Below, in pieces: positions 27,223 through 36,893 of a DNA stretch of 61,617 nucleotides. The notes beneath the pieces are model-generated. The model did not search any database and was not told the origin of the DNA. It saw only the letters and a program-made list of their open reading frames with translations. This DNA is from Devosia sp. LC5 (GTDB taxonomy: Bacteria > Pseudomonadota > Alphaproteobacteria > Rhizobiales > Devosiaceae). Both the position numbers and the translations under genes were made by a program. The number at the start of each line of letters is the position of its first letter. Positions within the stretch are counted from its first letter, which is position 1. The stretch is from positions 1 through 61,617 of the forward strand of contig NZ_JNNO01000019.1 in NCBI RefSeq assembly GCF_000735585.1, in the 5' to 3' direction.

Positions 27223-28497
27223 TTGTTCCTAGAAATACTGATCGTCGTCGTTCTCACTATCGTCAATGGCGTGTTGGCGATGTCCGAACTGGCAGTTGTC
27301 TCGTCACGGCCAGCACGCCTTCGTGCCATGGCCGACCAGGGCAACAAGGGGGCCGCCACGGCCATCCGCCTCGCCGAAGACCCCGGCAAATTTCTCTCCT
27401 CCGTCCAGATTGGTATTACCCTGGTGGGTATCCTGTCCGGCGCTTTCTCCGGCGCCACCCTGGGCTTGCGCCTGACCGATTGGCTAAAGGATATCGGGGT
27501 GGCCGCCAGCGTGGCCGATGTGCTGGGCGTCGGCGTTGTCGTGGTCGCCATCACCTATATCTCGCTGATCCTGGGCGAATTGGTGCCCAAGCAGATCGCC
27601 CTGCGTGATCCGGAAGGCGTCGCCTCACGCGTGGCGCCGGGCATGAAACTGCTCGCCGCCATAGGTTCGCCCATCGTCTTCATCCTCGATATTTCCGGCA
27701 AGGCGGTTCTGACCCTGTTGGGGCAGAACGAGGAATCCGAGGAGAAAGTCACCGAGGAAGAGGTCAAGACCCTCATCGCCGAGGCCGCCACGACGGGCAT
27801 TATCGAGAGCGACGAGCATTCGATGATTTCTGGCGTGATGCGCCTCGCCGACCGCTCGGCCCGTGGCCTGATGACGCCGCGTCTCGATGTCGACGTGATC
27901 GATCTGTCCGATGACAGCGACGAAATCCGCAAGGCCATCCTGGGCACGCACCGCTCGCGGCTGCTGGTGCAGGATGGTGACGCCGATTCGATTATCGGCG
28001 TCGTGGCCATCAAGGACATCATCAGCGTCTTCGCCAATGGCCAGCCGCTCGATGTGCGCAAATTCGTGCAGCCAGTGCCGGTCGTGATGGATCATGCCGA
28101 CGCGCTCGACGTGGTGCGCGCCATCCGCAACGCCACGGTCCACATGGCTCTGGTGGTGGACGAATACGGCCATTTCGAAGGCATCGTGACTTCGGCCGAT
28201 ATTCTCGAGGTCATCACCGGCGTCTTCCAGGAAGAAACCGGCGACGATCCGGCGCTGGTCCGGCGCGAGGACGGTTCCTGGCTCGTTGCCGGGTGGATGC
28301 CCGTGGACGAGTTCAGCGAAAAGCTCAAGGTGGCCATCCCCAAGGATGCCAAGTTCGAGACCGTTGCCGGCTACGTCCTGTCCATCATCAACCGCCTGCC
28401 GGCGGTGGGCGAGACCTTCGAACACAATGGCTGGAAATTCGAGGTACTCGATCTCGATGGCCGCCGCATCGACAAGATCTTGATGACCCAGCTTTAG
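27223..28497 (+). CDS. CorC/HlyC-like CNNM-domain membrane protein
   Basis: A protein of about 424 residues with an N-terminal CNNM (DUF21) domain of three to four membrane helices, two CBS domains at roughly residues 210-340, and a C-terminal CorC/HlyC domain. Members are linked to Mg2+/Co2+ efflux; the old name hemolysin is misleading. No good ATG exists at the expected N-terminus. TTG at 27223 (LFLEILIVVVL) fits the family best, while the ATG at 27106 overlaps the der terminator. The true start is uncertain. Confidence 0.85.
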   Translation: MFLEILIVVVLTIVNGVLAMSELAVVSSRPARLRAMADQGNKGAATAIRLAEDPGKFLSSVQIGITLVGILSGAFSGATLGLRLTDWLKDIGVAASVADVLGVGVVVVAITYISLILGELVPKQIALRDPEGVASRVAPGMKLLAAIGSPIVFILDISGKAVLTLLGQNEESEEKVTEEEVKTLIAEAATTGIIESDEHSMISGVMRLADRSARGLMTPRLDVDVIDLSDDSDEIRKAILGTHRSRLLVQDGDADSIIGVVAIKDIISVFANGQPLDVRKFVQPVPVVMDHADALDVVRAIRNATVHMALVVDEYGHFEGIVTSADILEVITGVFQEETGDDPALVRREDGSWLVAGWMPVDEFSEKLKVAIPKDAKFETVAGYVLSIINRLPAVGETFEHNGWKFEVLDLDGRRIDKILMTQL

Positions 28498-28517
28498 CCA
28501 GCGCGCCTTTGCTACAA

Positions 28518-28546
28518 GAAAAGGGCGCCGCGCGGCGCCCTTTTTG
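28518..28546. terminator. Bidirectional terminator
   Basis: AAGGGCGCCG and CGGCGCCCTT form a perfect 10-bp stem flanked by A-rich and T-rich runs. It sits between the converging CorC-like gene and the SDR gene and can serve both strands. Confidence 0.88.
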
Positions 28547-28564
28547 TTGGCCTGGTATGTGGCC

Positions 28565-29299
28565 CTAAATCTCTTCGAAAGCGCCAGTCCGCATGTCGAA
28601 CAGCTGGCCGTTTTCCTTGAGCGCGGGGTTCAACAGATCGATCAGCCTGGGCGCGATCTCGGCAGGCGTCGGCAGCGTCGCCGGATCTTCCCCGGGCATT
28701 GCCTTGGCCCGCATCGCGGTACGAACCGCGCCAGGGTAAAACACATTGACCCGCACCTTGGTCTGCTCGACTTCGCCGGCATAGGATTTGACCATGGCGT
28801 CTACGGCGGCCTTGCTGGCGGCATAGAGGCCCCAATAGGGTCGGGCAGAGCGGGCTGACGAGGATGAGACGAAAACCGCCCGCCCGGCATCAGCCTGCCG
28901 CAGCAGCAGGTCACAAGAGCGCAACAGCCGGTAATTGGCCGTTACATTGACCGCAATGACCTTGTCGAAATCTTCCGGCGACACATGGGGCAGGGGGCTG
29001 AGCACGCCCAATTGCCCGGCATTGGCGACCAGGCCGTCCAACGCGCCCCAACGCTCGAAAATGGCCGCGCCAAGCCGGTCAATGGCATCGCCATCGCGCA
29101 GGTCGAGCGGCACCAGCGTCGTCGAGGAGCCCAGGTCCTGGATTTCGTCATCCAGTTCTTCGAGCCCGCCCACGGTGCGAGCCACCGCAACCACATGGGC
29201 GCCGCGCCGTGCCGCCTCGATGGCGCTTGCATAACCGATGCCGCGCGAGGCGCCGGTGACGAGGATGACCTTGCCGGCAAGGTCATTGGATACAGCCAT
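28565..29299 (-). CDS. Short-chain dehydrogenase/reductase
   Basis: A 244-residue Rossmann-fold oxidoreductase of the SDR family. The cofactor motif is TGASRGIGYA (near residue 16), the structural motif is NAG near residue 93, and the catalytic Ser and Tyr-x-x-x-Lys are in FVSSSSARSARPYWGLYAAS. The basic residue after the second strand suggests NADP(H). Its start overlaps the purF stop by one base, so it is the last gene of the purF transcript. The substrate is unknown. Confidence 0.92.
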   Translation of the reverse strand: MAVSNDLAGKVILVTGASRGIGYASAIEAARRGAHVVAVARTVGGLEELDDEIQDLGSSTTLVPLDLRDGDAIDRLGAAIFERWGALDGLVANAGQLGVLSPLPHVSPEDFDKVIAVNVTANYRLLRSCDLLLRQADAGRAVFVSSSSARSARPYWGLYAASKAAVDAMVKSYAGEVEQTKVRVNVFYPGAVRTAMRAKAMPGEDPATLPTPAEIAPRLIDLLNPALKENGQLFDMRTGAFEEI

Positions 29300-30801
29300 T
29301 AGCCGGCCTCTTTGAGCAGGGAGATGTGTTTCGGCTCGTTCTTGGCGCGGCCGTTCAGATCGGTCAACTGTGTCGGATAGTCGCCAGTGAAATAATGGTC
29401 GGTAAATTGCGGCGCCCTGGGATTGCGCGGCTCGCCACCCACCGCGTCATAGAGCCCGTCGATAGACAGGAACGCCAGCGAATCCGCGCCGATGAACTGG
29501 CACATCGACGCCAGATTCTCATGCTGGTTGGCCAGCAGCTTTTCCGGGTCCGGCGTGTCGATGCCGTAATAATCGGAGAAAAAGATCATCGGGCTGGCGA
29601 CCCGCAGATGCACTTCGGTCGCCCCCGCATCGCGGATCATCTGCACGATCTTGAGCGAGGTGGTGCCCCGCACGATCGAATCATCGACCAGCACGACACG
29701 CTTGCCGGCGATCTCGGCGCGATTGGCCGAATGTTTGAGTTTGACGCCAAAGGCGCGGATCGATTGCGTAGGCTCGATAAAGGTGCGGCCAACATAATGG
29801 TTGCGGATAATGCCCAGCTCGAACGGAATGCCGCTCTGCTGCGCATAGCCGATTGCCGCCGGCGTGCCGCCATCGGGCACTGGCACCACCACATCGGCCT
29901 CGACCGGCGCTTCCTTGGCGAGGTTAATGCCCATGCCCTTGCGCGCCGAATAGACGCTGCGGCCGGCCACCACCGAATCGGGGCGGGCGAAATAGACATA
30001 TTCGAACAGGCAGGGCCGCTCGGGCGCGGGCCGGGCCGGCTTGCGTTCATCGATGCTGATCGAGCCGTCCGGCTGGATCTCGCAGATGATGACTTCGCCA
30101 TTCTCGACGTCGCGAATGTACTTGGCGCCGATCATGTCGAGCGCGCAGGTCTCCGAGCAGAAGATCGGCTTGCCATCCAATTCGCCCATCACCAGCGGAC
30201 GGATACCCACTGGGTCGCGCGCCGCAATCAGCTTGGTGCGGGTCATGGCCAGCATGGCATAGCCGCCTTCCATCTGGCGGATGGCGTCGATGAAACGGTC
30301 GGTGGTGGAAGCATGGCGCGACCGTGCCACCAGATGCAGCACCACTTCGGTGTCCGAGGTTGACTGGCAAATGGCGCCGGTGGCGATGATTTGCCGGCGC
30401 AGCGTCAGGCCGTTAGTGAAATTGCCGTTATGAGCAATGGCGATGCCGCCTGCCTCGAGCTCGGCGAACAGCGGCTGCACATTGCGCAGCGCCACTTCGC
30501 CCGTGGTCGAATAGCGCGTATGGCCCATGGCGATCGCGCCGGGCAGCTTGGCCAGCAAAGCGGGGTCCGTATAATGGTCGCCCACCAGCCCCATGCGCTT
30601 TTCAGTATAGAACTGTTTGCCGTCGAAGCTGACGATACCAGCCGCTTCCTGGCCGCGATGCTGCAGGGCATGCAGCCCCAGCGCGGTGAGGGTGGCGGCA
30701 TCGTTATGCCCCAAAATGCCAAACACGCCGCACTCTTCATGCAGCGTGTCGCCATTGAGATCGAATGAGTCGTCGCTCGGATGGTTCACCGGGCTCTCCA
30801 T
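29299..30801 (-). CDS. purF: Amidophosphoribosyltransferase
   Basis: A 500-residue enzyme making phosphoribosylamine from PRPP and glutamine, the first committed step of purine synthesis. A 23-residue propeptide precedes the catalytic cysteine in EECGVFGI (Cys24). The PRPP-binding loop is in VVLVDDSIVRGTT near residue 370. Cysteines for an iron-sulfur cluster, as in the Bacillus-type enzymes, may be present (CALDM, CQFIGADS). The neighbouring cvpA is also commonly linked to purF. Confidence 0.97.
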   Translation of the reverse strand: MESPVNHPSDDSFDLNGDTLHEECGVFGILGHNDAATLTALGLHALQHRGQEAAGIVSFDGKQFYTEKRMGLVGDHYTDPALLAKLPGAIAMGHTRYSTTGEVALRNVQPLFAELEAGGIAIAHNGNFTNGLTLRRQIIATGAICQSTSDTEVVLHLVARSRHASTTDRFIDAIRQMEGGYAMLAMTRTKLIAARDPVGIRPLVMGELDGKPIFCSETCALDMIGAKYIRDVENGEVIICEIQPDGSISIDERKPARPAPERPCLFEYVYFARPDSVVAGRSVYSARKGMGINLAKEAPVEADVVVPVPDGGTPAAIGYAQQSGIPFELGIIRNHYVGRTFIEPTQSIRAFGVKLKHSANRAEIAGKRVVLVDDSIVRGTTSLKIVQMIRDAGATEVHLRVASPMIFFSDYYGIDTPDPEKLLANQHENLASMCQFIGADSLAFLSIDGLYDAVGGEPRNPRAPQFTDHYFTGDYPTQLTDLNGRAKNEPKHISLLKEAG

Positions 30802-30965
30802 GCCAATGCTGCCCTCAACTGCAGAACTGCCGCCGCCAATGGCGACAAGGCTGTGCGCAGCGCTGTCGCCCTACGCAATAGCCCAAATTGGTGTCCCCGA
30901 CCAATGTTGTCACAACGGGTCAGGGTTGTGGCGAGCACAGCGCGCTCACCGGAAAATGATCGTCC

Positions 30966-31592
30966 TCAGGCGCCAGGCGCAACCGGAGCCGGCGGCGTTG
31001 CCGGCGGAACCGTGCCGTCTTCGGTCGAGTCTGTGCCTTCATCCACCGGCGCCTGTGGCGCTTCGGGGTCTTCGGTCAGGCCCGTGCCACCCTGGAGGAT
31101 TTCGGTAACCTGCTGCTCAAGACCTTCCGGCAGCATGGAGATCAGCGTATTGCCCATATTCTGCAGATGCGGCAGCGATTGCGACTGCGCAGCCCATGGC
31201 GGCAGATTGTTGGGCAACAGCCAGGTGCCGAAAATCGTGATGACGATGGCGATCAGCACACCGCGCAACACGCCAAAGACGAAACCCAGCGTGCGATCGA
31301 TCGGACCGACGCGGCTATCGACGACAAAGTCGGCAATGCGCATGGTCAAAAGATGCAGCACGATCAGCGCGACGATGAAAGTCACCACCACCGTGGCGAT
31401 ATCGGCAACGATTTGCTCGGCAATATATTGCCGGGCAATTTCAGGATGGTACTGCCACATATAGATGGCGATAGCGGCCGAGCCGGCCCAGGTCGCCAGC
31501 GAAAGCACTTCGCGGGTTAGCCCGCGCGCGGTGGCCAGGATTGCCGAAATCAGCACCAGTACACCAACACCAACGTCGAACGCTGTCAGCAT
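30966..31592 (-). CDS. cvpA: CvpA family membrane protein
   Basis: A 208-residue inner-membrane protein with about four helices in the first 130 residues, including the family segment ILATARGLTREVLSLATW. A low-complexity C-terminal tail is rich in Pro, Ala, Glu and Asp. CvpA is needed for colicin V production in E. coli and has been linked to envelope stress tolerance. It sits between radA and purF, the conserved order in Rhizobiales. Confidence 0.9.
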   Translation of the reverse strand: MLTAFDVGVGVLVLISAILATARGLTREVLSLATWAGSAAIAIYMWQYHPEIARQYIAEQIVADIATVVVTFIVALIVLHLLTMRIADFVVDSRVGPIDRTLGFVFGVLRGVLIAIVITIFGTWLLPNNLPPWAAQSQSLPHLQNMGNTLISMLPEGLEQQVTEILQGGTGLTEDPEAPQAPVDEGTDSTEDGTVPPATPPAPVAPGA

Positions 31593-31722
31593 ATGTCTTC
31601 GCTTAGCTCCAGTTGCCGCCCCGGCTTATTGGGCTTCGTTTAGCCGCTTTGTGTTGCAAAGCCAAGGCTTACGGCACCTCTGACCTGCGATCTTCCCAGA
31701 AAGAGACAAAACTGTGCCGGCT

Positions 31723-33123
31723 CTACCACTGCTCCGGCTCATTTGCCGGAGCCTTGCCATTGGCCGCAATCCGCCCCACCAGTTCCGATAAAGCGGTGAA
31801 CTCGGACACATCAAGCCCGCTATTGCGGTCTGCATTGCTCAGCCGTCCGGTCGACACCGCTTTGAAGCCCAATTTACCCGCTTCCCGCAGCCGTAGCGAG
31901 CCATGCACCACCGGCCGCACGCCGCCCGCCAGCGAGATTTCGCCGAAATAAACCGAATCCTTGGGCAGGGGCGAGCCGGTCAGCGAGGAAATCAGCGCTG
32001 CCGCCACCGCCAGATCGGCCGCCGGCTCATTGATTTTCAGTCCGCCCGCTACGTTAAGATAGATATCATTTGCCCCGATCCGCACCCCGCAGCGCGTTTC
32101 GAGCACGGCCAGCACCATGGAAAGGCGCGAGCTGTCCCAGCCCACCACCGCCCGTCGCGGCGTGCCCAGCGGAGAAGGCGCCACCAGCGCCTGGATTTCG
32201 ATCAGCAGCGGCCGTGTGCCCTCCATGCCGGCAAAGACCGCCGAACCCGCCGCGCCCTCATCCCGCTGGTCGAGAAATAGCGCCGACGGATTGGAGACTT
32301 CCTCCAGCCCCAATTCGGTCATGGCGAACACTCCGATCTCATCGGTCGCGCCATAGCGGTTCTTCACCCCGCGTAGAATGCGGAATGTGTGGCTGGTGTC
32401 GCCCTCAAAATAGAGCACCGCATCGACCATGTGCTCGACCACCCGCGGCCCCGCGATCTGCCCATCCTTGGTGACATGACCCACCAGCACGACCGCGGCC
32501 CCGCTTTTCTTGGCAAAGCGCGTCAACGCCTGCGCCGAGGTGCGCACCTGGGTCACTGTGCCGGGCGCCGAATCGACGCGGTCGGTCCACAGCGTCTGGA
32601 TCGAATCGATGATGACAAGGTCCGGGGCAGGGCCATTTTCCAGCGTCGCCAGGATGATCTCGACATTGGTTTCGGCCGCCAGCAGCACTTCGGCATCGCC
32701 CAGCCCGAGCCGCTGCGCCCGCAGCCGCACTTGTGCCACCGCTTCTTCGCCGGAAACATAAACGACGCGCTTGCCCCGATTGGCCAAAGCCGCCGCCGAT
32801 TGCAGCAACAGCGTCGATTTGCCGATACCGGGGTCGCCGCCCACCAGCAGGGCCGATCCCATCACAAAGCCGCCGCCGGTGACCCGGTCCAGTTCGCCAA
32901 TGCCGGTCACGACGCGCGCCGCGCTCTCGGTTTCCCCGGACAGCGGCACCAGATTTGCCGGCTTGCCATTGGCCTTGGCCGATTTGGGGCCCGCGCCGAC
33001 GCCGCTATCGGCCAGCTCCTCCACCATGGTGTTCCAGTCACCACAGGCGTCACAGCGCCCCTGCCACCGGGTCGAGACGGCACCACAGGCTTGGCAGACG
33101 AAGGAAGATCGGGATTTGGCCAA
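31723..33123 (-). CDS. radA: DNA repair protein RadA
   Basis: A 466-residue RecA-like ATPase that promotes branch migration in recombination. It has the N-terminal four-cysteine zinc finger (CQACGAVSTRWQGRCDAC), Walker A GDPGIGKST near residue 95, the RadA-specific KNRYG motif near residue 250, and a C-terminal Lon-protease-like domain. A LexA-type box lies 57 bases upstream of the start, suggesting DNA-damage control. Confidence 0.97.
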   Translation of the reverse strand: MAKSRSSFVCQACGAVSTRWQGRCDACGDWNTMVEELADSGVGAGPKSAKANGKPANLVPLSGETESAARVVTGIGELDRVTGGGFVMGSALLVGGDPGIGKSTLLLQSAAALANRGKRVVYVSGEEAVAQVRLRAQRLGLGDAEVLLAAETNVEIILATLENGPAPDLVIIDSIQTLWTDRVDSAPGTVTQVRTSAQALTRFAKKSGAAVVLVGHVTKDGQIAGPRVVEHMVDAVLYFEGDTSHTFRILRGVKNRYGATDEIGVFAMTELGLEEVSNPSALFLDQRDEGAAGSAVFAGMEGTRPLLIEIQALVAPSPLGTPRRAVVGWDSSRLSMVLAVLETRCGVRIGANDIYLNVAGGLKINEPAADLAVAAALISSLTGSPLPKDSVYFGEISLAGGVRPVVHGSLRLREAGKLGFKAVSTGRLSNADRNSGLDVSEFTALSELVGRIAANGKAPANEPEQW

Positions 33124-33179
33124 TGGAAACTCGCGAATGCAACTATGCCGACGCTAGCCGCAAATGCCAGTCATCGCAA

Positions 33180-33194
33180 GAACAAATAGCGAAC
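33180..33194. promoter_or_regulatory. LexA (SOS) box upstream of radA
   Basis: GAACAAATAGCGAAC fits GAAC-N7-GAAC and differs by one base from the box at 24057-24071. It lies between the alr stop and the radA start, 57 bases before the radA ATG. The position fits an internal promoter for radA. Confidence 0.72.
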
Positions 33195-33196
33195 AA

Positions 33197-34327
33197 TTAT
33201 CCCGGCAGATTGCCGTCGCCCACATAGCTGCGATTGTATCGGCCCTGCTTGAGCGAGGTCAGGATCTCGTAGCCGATCGTGCCGGCCGCATCCGCCTGGT
33301 CATCCGCGCCGATCAGGTTGCCCAGCACTTCGGCGCCTTCTCCGGGCGAAGGTAGGTCCGAACCGAGTTCGGTAATATCGACGATGGACGTATCCATCGA
33401 TATCCGCCCGATCACCGGGCACACCTTGCCGCGAATGACCACCTTGCCGCCCGGGCGCATATTCGTGCCCGAAAGCGAGCGCAGGAAGCCATCGCCATAG
33501 CCATGCGCGATGATCGCCAGGCGGCTATTGCGCGACAGCGAAAAGGTGGCGCCATAGCCCACGGTTTCGCCCGTGCGGGCCTCGACCACCTGCAGTATCG
33601 GCACATGCAGCGTCGCCACCGCCGCCATCGGGTTCTTGCGCCCGCTCACCGCCCGGCCGCCATAAAGTGCAATGCCGGGCCGCACCATCTGGAAATGATA
33701 GTCGCGCCCGCTCATCAGTCCGGCCGAATTGGCAAGCGAGGCAGGAATGCCCGGAAACTGATTCAGCACCGAGCTGAACAGCGCCAGCTGCGTGCGGTTT
33801 TTCTCGTGGTTGGGCGTGTCGGCGCAGGCCAGATGGCTCATCACCATTTGCGGCGCATAGCCCAGCGTTTCGATCTGCTGGCGCACTACGCTGGCTTCAT
33901 TGAGGCGAAAGCCCAGCCGGTTCATGCCGGTGTCGAAATGAAAGGCCGAGGGATAGGCCTCGTTGCGCTCGACGCATTTGGCCAGCCATTCCTCCAGCAT
34001 TGCGACGGAGGAAATCACCGGCATCAGGTTTTGCCTGATATAAAGATTGGCAGCGCCCGGATAGAGCCCGTTGAGTACGAAGATATGCGCATCTGGCACC
34101 GCGGCGCGCACAGCCATGCCCTCGTCGGGCGTCGCCACGAAGAAGAAGCGCGCGCCTGCGGCATGCAGCGCCTTGCTCGCCATGGTGATACCCATGCCAT
34201 AGGCGTCCGCCTTGACCACGGCAGCCGTCAGCGCCCCGGCGCTCACGCGGTCGAGCGCGCGCCAGTTGCGGGCCAATGCGCCCAGATCGATGCTCAATTG
34301 GCCCCCAAGGCCCGAAGTCAGCGCCAT
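33197..34327 (-). CDS. alr: Alanine racemase
   Basis: A 376-residue PLP enzyme supplying D-alanine for peptidoglycan. The PLP lysine is in AVVKADAYGMG (near residue 39), and the catalytic Tyr of the other subunit is in VGYGATFSLSR near residue 263. The C-terminal beta domain has GRISMDTSIVDITE. It follows dnaB by two bases and precedes radA, from which it is separated by a LexA-type box. Confidence 0.96.
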   Translation of the reverse strand: MALTSGLGGQLSIDLGALARNWRALDRVSAGALTAAVVKADAYGMGITMASKALHAAGARFFFVATPDEGMAVRAAVPDAHIFVLNGLYPGAANLYIRQNLMPVISSVAMLEEWLAKCVERNEAYPSAFHFDTGMNRLGFRLNEASVVRQQIETLGYAPQMVMSHLACADTPNHEKNRTQLALFSSVLNQFPGIPASLANSAGLMSGRDYHFQMVRPGIALYGGRAVSGRKNPMAAVATLHVPILQVVEARTGETVGYGATFSLSRNSRLAIIAHGYGDGFLRSLSGTNMRPGGKVVIRGKVCPVIGRISMDTSIVDITELGSDLPSPGEGAEVLGNLIGADDQADAAGTIGYEILTSLKQGRYNRSYVGDGNLPG

Positions 34328-34329
34328 GC

Positions 34330-35814
34330 CTATTCCATGCGTTCAGGCAGATAGTCCGCCCGAGCCAGATTGCCGAAGCGGGTATATTGCGCCTCAAAAC
34401 TTAACTGCACAGTACCAGTGGGGCCGTGGCGCTGCTTGGCGATGATGACTTCCGCCTTGCCGTGCACTTTTTCCATCTCGCTCTGCCAGGCCAAGTGCTC
34501 GGGCGTGCCCTCTTTGGGTTCCTTGTTCTTGAGATAGTATTCTTCGCGATAGACGAACAACACCACGTCAGCGTCCTGCTCGATAGAGCCCGATTCGCGC
34601 AAATCCGCTAGCTGCGGATGCTTGTCATCGCGCGACTCGACCTGGCGCGACAGCTGGGACAGCGCAATCACCGGCACTTCCAGTTCCTTGGCCAGCGCCT
34701 TGAGCGTGGTGGTGATTTCGGTCAGTTCCTGCACGCGATTCTGGCTCGAAGCCTTGCTCGAGCCCGTCAGCAGCTGGAGATAGTCGACGATGAGGCAATC
34801 GAGCCCCTTCTGCCGCTTCAGCCGCCGCGCCCGCGCCGCCAGCTGCGCCACCGAAATACCGCCGGTATCGTCGATATAAAGCGGCATCACGCTCATCATG
34901 TTGGACACATCGACCAGCTTGGTGAACTGGCTGTCGTGAATCTTGCCGCGGCGGATGTCGGAGGAGGAGACTTCCGCCTGCTCGGCCAGAATACGCGTCG
35001 CCAGCTGTTCCGAACTCATTTCGAGGCTGAAGAACCCAACCACACCGCCATTGACCGTCTTGAGATGCCCGTCCGCCTGCACCTCGCTTTTATAGGCCTT
35101 GGCCACGTTGAACGCGATATTGGTCACCAGCGAGGTCTTGCCCATGGCAGGGCGGCCGGCCAGCACGATCAAGTCGCTGCGCTGCAGGCCGCCCATCTGC
35201 CGGTCCAGGTCATCCAGCGCCGTGGCAATGCCCGATAGGCCCCCGTCACGCTGATAGGCTTCGCCCGCCATGCGGATAGAGGCCTGCAGCGCCGTGCCGA
35301 AGGCCTGGAAACCGCCGTCATAGCGGCCCTTTTCAGCCAGCTGGAACAGCGCGCCCTCGACCTTTTCGATCTGCTTGACCGGCGTCATCTCGACATCGGA
35401 TTCGTAGGCTTCCGACACCATCTCCTCGCCGACCAGGATCAGGCTGCGGCGAATCGCCAGGTCATAAATGGCCTGGCCATAATCGGCCGCGTTAAGCACG
35501 GTGGTGGCTTCCGCCGCCATGCGCGCCAGATATTGCGCCATGGTCATTTCAGGCAGCAGCTGGTCGGGCAGGTGGGTCTTGATGGTGGTCGGGTCAGCCG
35601 ATTTGCCGGCGCGGATGATCTTGCCGACCAGCTCATAGATGTCGCGGTGGATTGGCTCGTAAAAATGCTCGGGCTCGAGAAAGTCGGACACCCGATAGAA
35701 CGCGTCATTGTTCAGCAGGATAGCGCCCAGCAGCGCCTGCTCGGCCTCCACATTGTGCGGGGCCAGGCGGAAGGACTTGTCCTCGGCACTATGCAGCCGT
35801 GCGATCTCTGCCAT
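34330..35814 (-). CDS. dnaB: Replicative DNA helicase DnaB
   Basis: A 494-residue hexameric helicase. The N-terminal helical domain covers residues 15-120 (HNVEAEQALLGAILLNNDAF). A linker follows, then a RecA-like motor domain with Walker A GRPAMGKTS near residue 223 and Walker B LIVDYLQLL near residue 332. Complete and without inteins. Transcribed away from the rplI operon terminator, with a gap of about 370 bases. Confidence 0.97.
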   Translation of the reverse strand: MAEIARLHSAEDKSFRLAPHNVEAEQALLGAILLNNDAFYRVSDFLEPEHFYEPIHRDIYELVGKIIRAGKSADPTTIKTHLPDQLLPEMTMAQYLARMAAEATTVLNAADYGQAIYDLAIRRSLILVGEEMVSEAYESDVEMTPVKQIEKVEGALFQLAEKGRYDGGFQAFGTALQASIRMAGEAYQRDGGLSGIATALDDLDRQMGGLQRSDLIVLAGRPAMGKTSLVTNIAFNVAKAYKSEVQADGHLKTVNGGVVGFFSLEMSSEQLATRILAEQAEVSSSDIRRGKIHDSQFTKLVDVSNMMSVMPLYIDDTGGISVAQLAARARRLKRQKGLDCLIVDYLQLLTGSSKASSQNRVQELTEITTTLKALAKELEVPVIALSQLSRQVESRDDKHPQLADLRESGSIEQDADVVLFVYREEYYLKNKEPKEGTPEHLAWQSEMEKVHGKAEVIIAKQRHGPTGTVQLSFEAQYTRFGNLARADYLPERME

Positions 35815-36131
35815 TCTTTCCCCCTATAAGTTAACGTGTCTTAACCGCGCTGCGCCGCGAGTCGATGCCTAACTTTAGCAGGTCTATGTTTGGTTAATTG
35901 CCCACAGTCGGGGCCAGTGAACTGTGTGGTTTACGGGTATAACAGACTCACTCAGTTGCAAATGAAAGCGGCGCGGTCATGGCCGTAAGTGAGTCTCTCG
36001 GCACCAGTAGACCTCATCCTGAGCCTGTCGAAGGACGAGGTCGTGGCACCCAAGCCTCCACTCGCCCGACCTCGTGGTTCGACAGGCTCACCATGGGGTC
36101 TTCTTTGTCTCGGGCTCGCTGTCTCCCAAAC
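35815..36131. other. Intergenic stretch with REP-like repeat
   Basis: Contains the dnaB promoter region and a REP-like inverted repeat pair at 36006-36098. Apart from TTAA-N6-TTAA near 35829, no regulatory motif was recognised. No gene is seen. Confidence 0.5.
36006..36098. repeat. REP-like repeat, two units in inverted orientation
   Basis: Unit 36006-36046 (containing GAGCCTGTCGAAGGACGAGG) is followed by an inverted unit at 36067-36098 (containing CTCGTGGTTCGACAGGCTCA). A third copy lies at 45934-45976. Each unit can fold into a hairpin around the GCCTGTCGA core. Confidence 0.8.
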
Positions 36132-36161
36132 AAAAAAGCCGGGCACAAGGCCCGGCTTTCC
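36132..36161 (-). terminator. Terminator of the rpsF-rpsR-rplI operon
   Basis: AAGCCGGGC (36137-36145) pairs with GCCCGGCTT (36151-36159). On the minus strand it is followed by a run of six T. It lies about 21 bases after the rplI stop codon. Confidence 0.88.
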
Positions 36162-36181
36162 AATCCGTCAAAGGCTGAGCC

Positions 36182-36754
36182 TTAGATTTCGTCGTCGAAA
36201 CGGTCGTCCTGCTGCGCGTCCTTCTGGCCGGCAGCAAAGTCGCCTTCAACGTCGTCTTCATACTGGGTGACGGTCACGTCTTCACCAGCGCTTTGGCGGG
36301 CCGCTTCGTCTTCCGAGCGGGCGACGTTGACCGAGATCGATACGGCAACTTCCGAATGCAGGTTCAGCGGCACGGTGTGCACGCCGACCGACTTGATCGG
36401 GTCTGCGAGGTCGATCTGCGAACGCTGCACGGTGAAACCTTCGGCAGCCAGGGCTTCCACGATATCGCGCGAAGCGACCGAACCGTAGAGCTGGCCGGTT
36501 TCGCCGGCCTGGCGGATGATCACGACGACCTTGCCGTCCAGACCTTCGGCAATGCCGGCGGCCGACTTGCGGCGGTCTTCATTGCGCTGTTCGATGTGAG
36601 CGCGCTCGGCCTCGAACTTCTGGCGGTTGGCGGCAGTGGCGCGCAGCGCCTTGCCCTGCGGCAGCAGGAAGTTACGGGCGAAACCGTCCTTCACGCTGAC
36701 TTCGTCGCCGATGGAGCCGGTGCGACCAATGCGCTCGAGCAGGATGACTTTCAT
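36182..36754 (-). CDS. rplI: 50S ribosomal protein L9
   Basis: A 190-residue protein binding 23S rRNA at the base of the L1 stalk. It has the family N-terminus [19 protein letters not shown] with [13 protein letters not shown], a connecting helix, and a C-terminal domain with [15 protein letters not shown] 40-residue acidic tail rich in Asp, Glu and Gln extends it beyond the ~150 residues of E. coli L9, as is common in Rhizobiales. Confidence 0.97.
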   Translation of the reverse strand: MKVILLERIGRTGSIGDEVSVKDGFARNFLLPQGKALRATAANRQKFEAERAHIEQRNEDRRKSAAGIAEGLDGKVVVIIRQAGETGQLYGSVASRDIVEALAAEGFTVQRSQIDLADPIKSVGVHTVPLNLHSEVAVSISVNVARSEDEAARQSAGEDVTVTQYEDDVEGDFAAGQKDAQQDDRFDDEI

Positions 36755-36893
36755 TTAAGATTCCTTTGGGCTGTCCCGTCTCTCGGACGGTTAGGAGCCA
36801 CGGACCATCCGCAACCCCAACTTTGTGCCCCTCAAGAAATGAGAGGCACAAGTAGGCCAAACAGGAAGTCGTTGGGCTGGATGAGATAGTGGT

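Noticed and set aside
35829..35842. TTAA-N6-TTAA near the dnaB start, resembling a CtrA site
   Set aside because: The CtrA full site needs seven bases between the halves; here there are six, and AT-rich promoter regions often give such matches.
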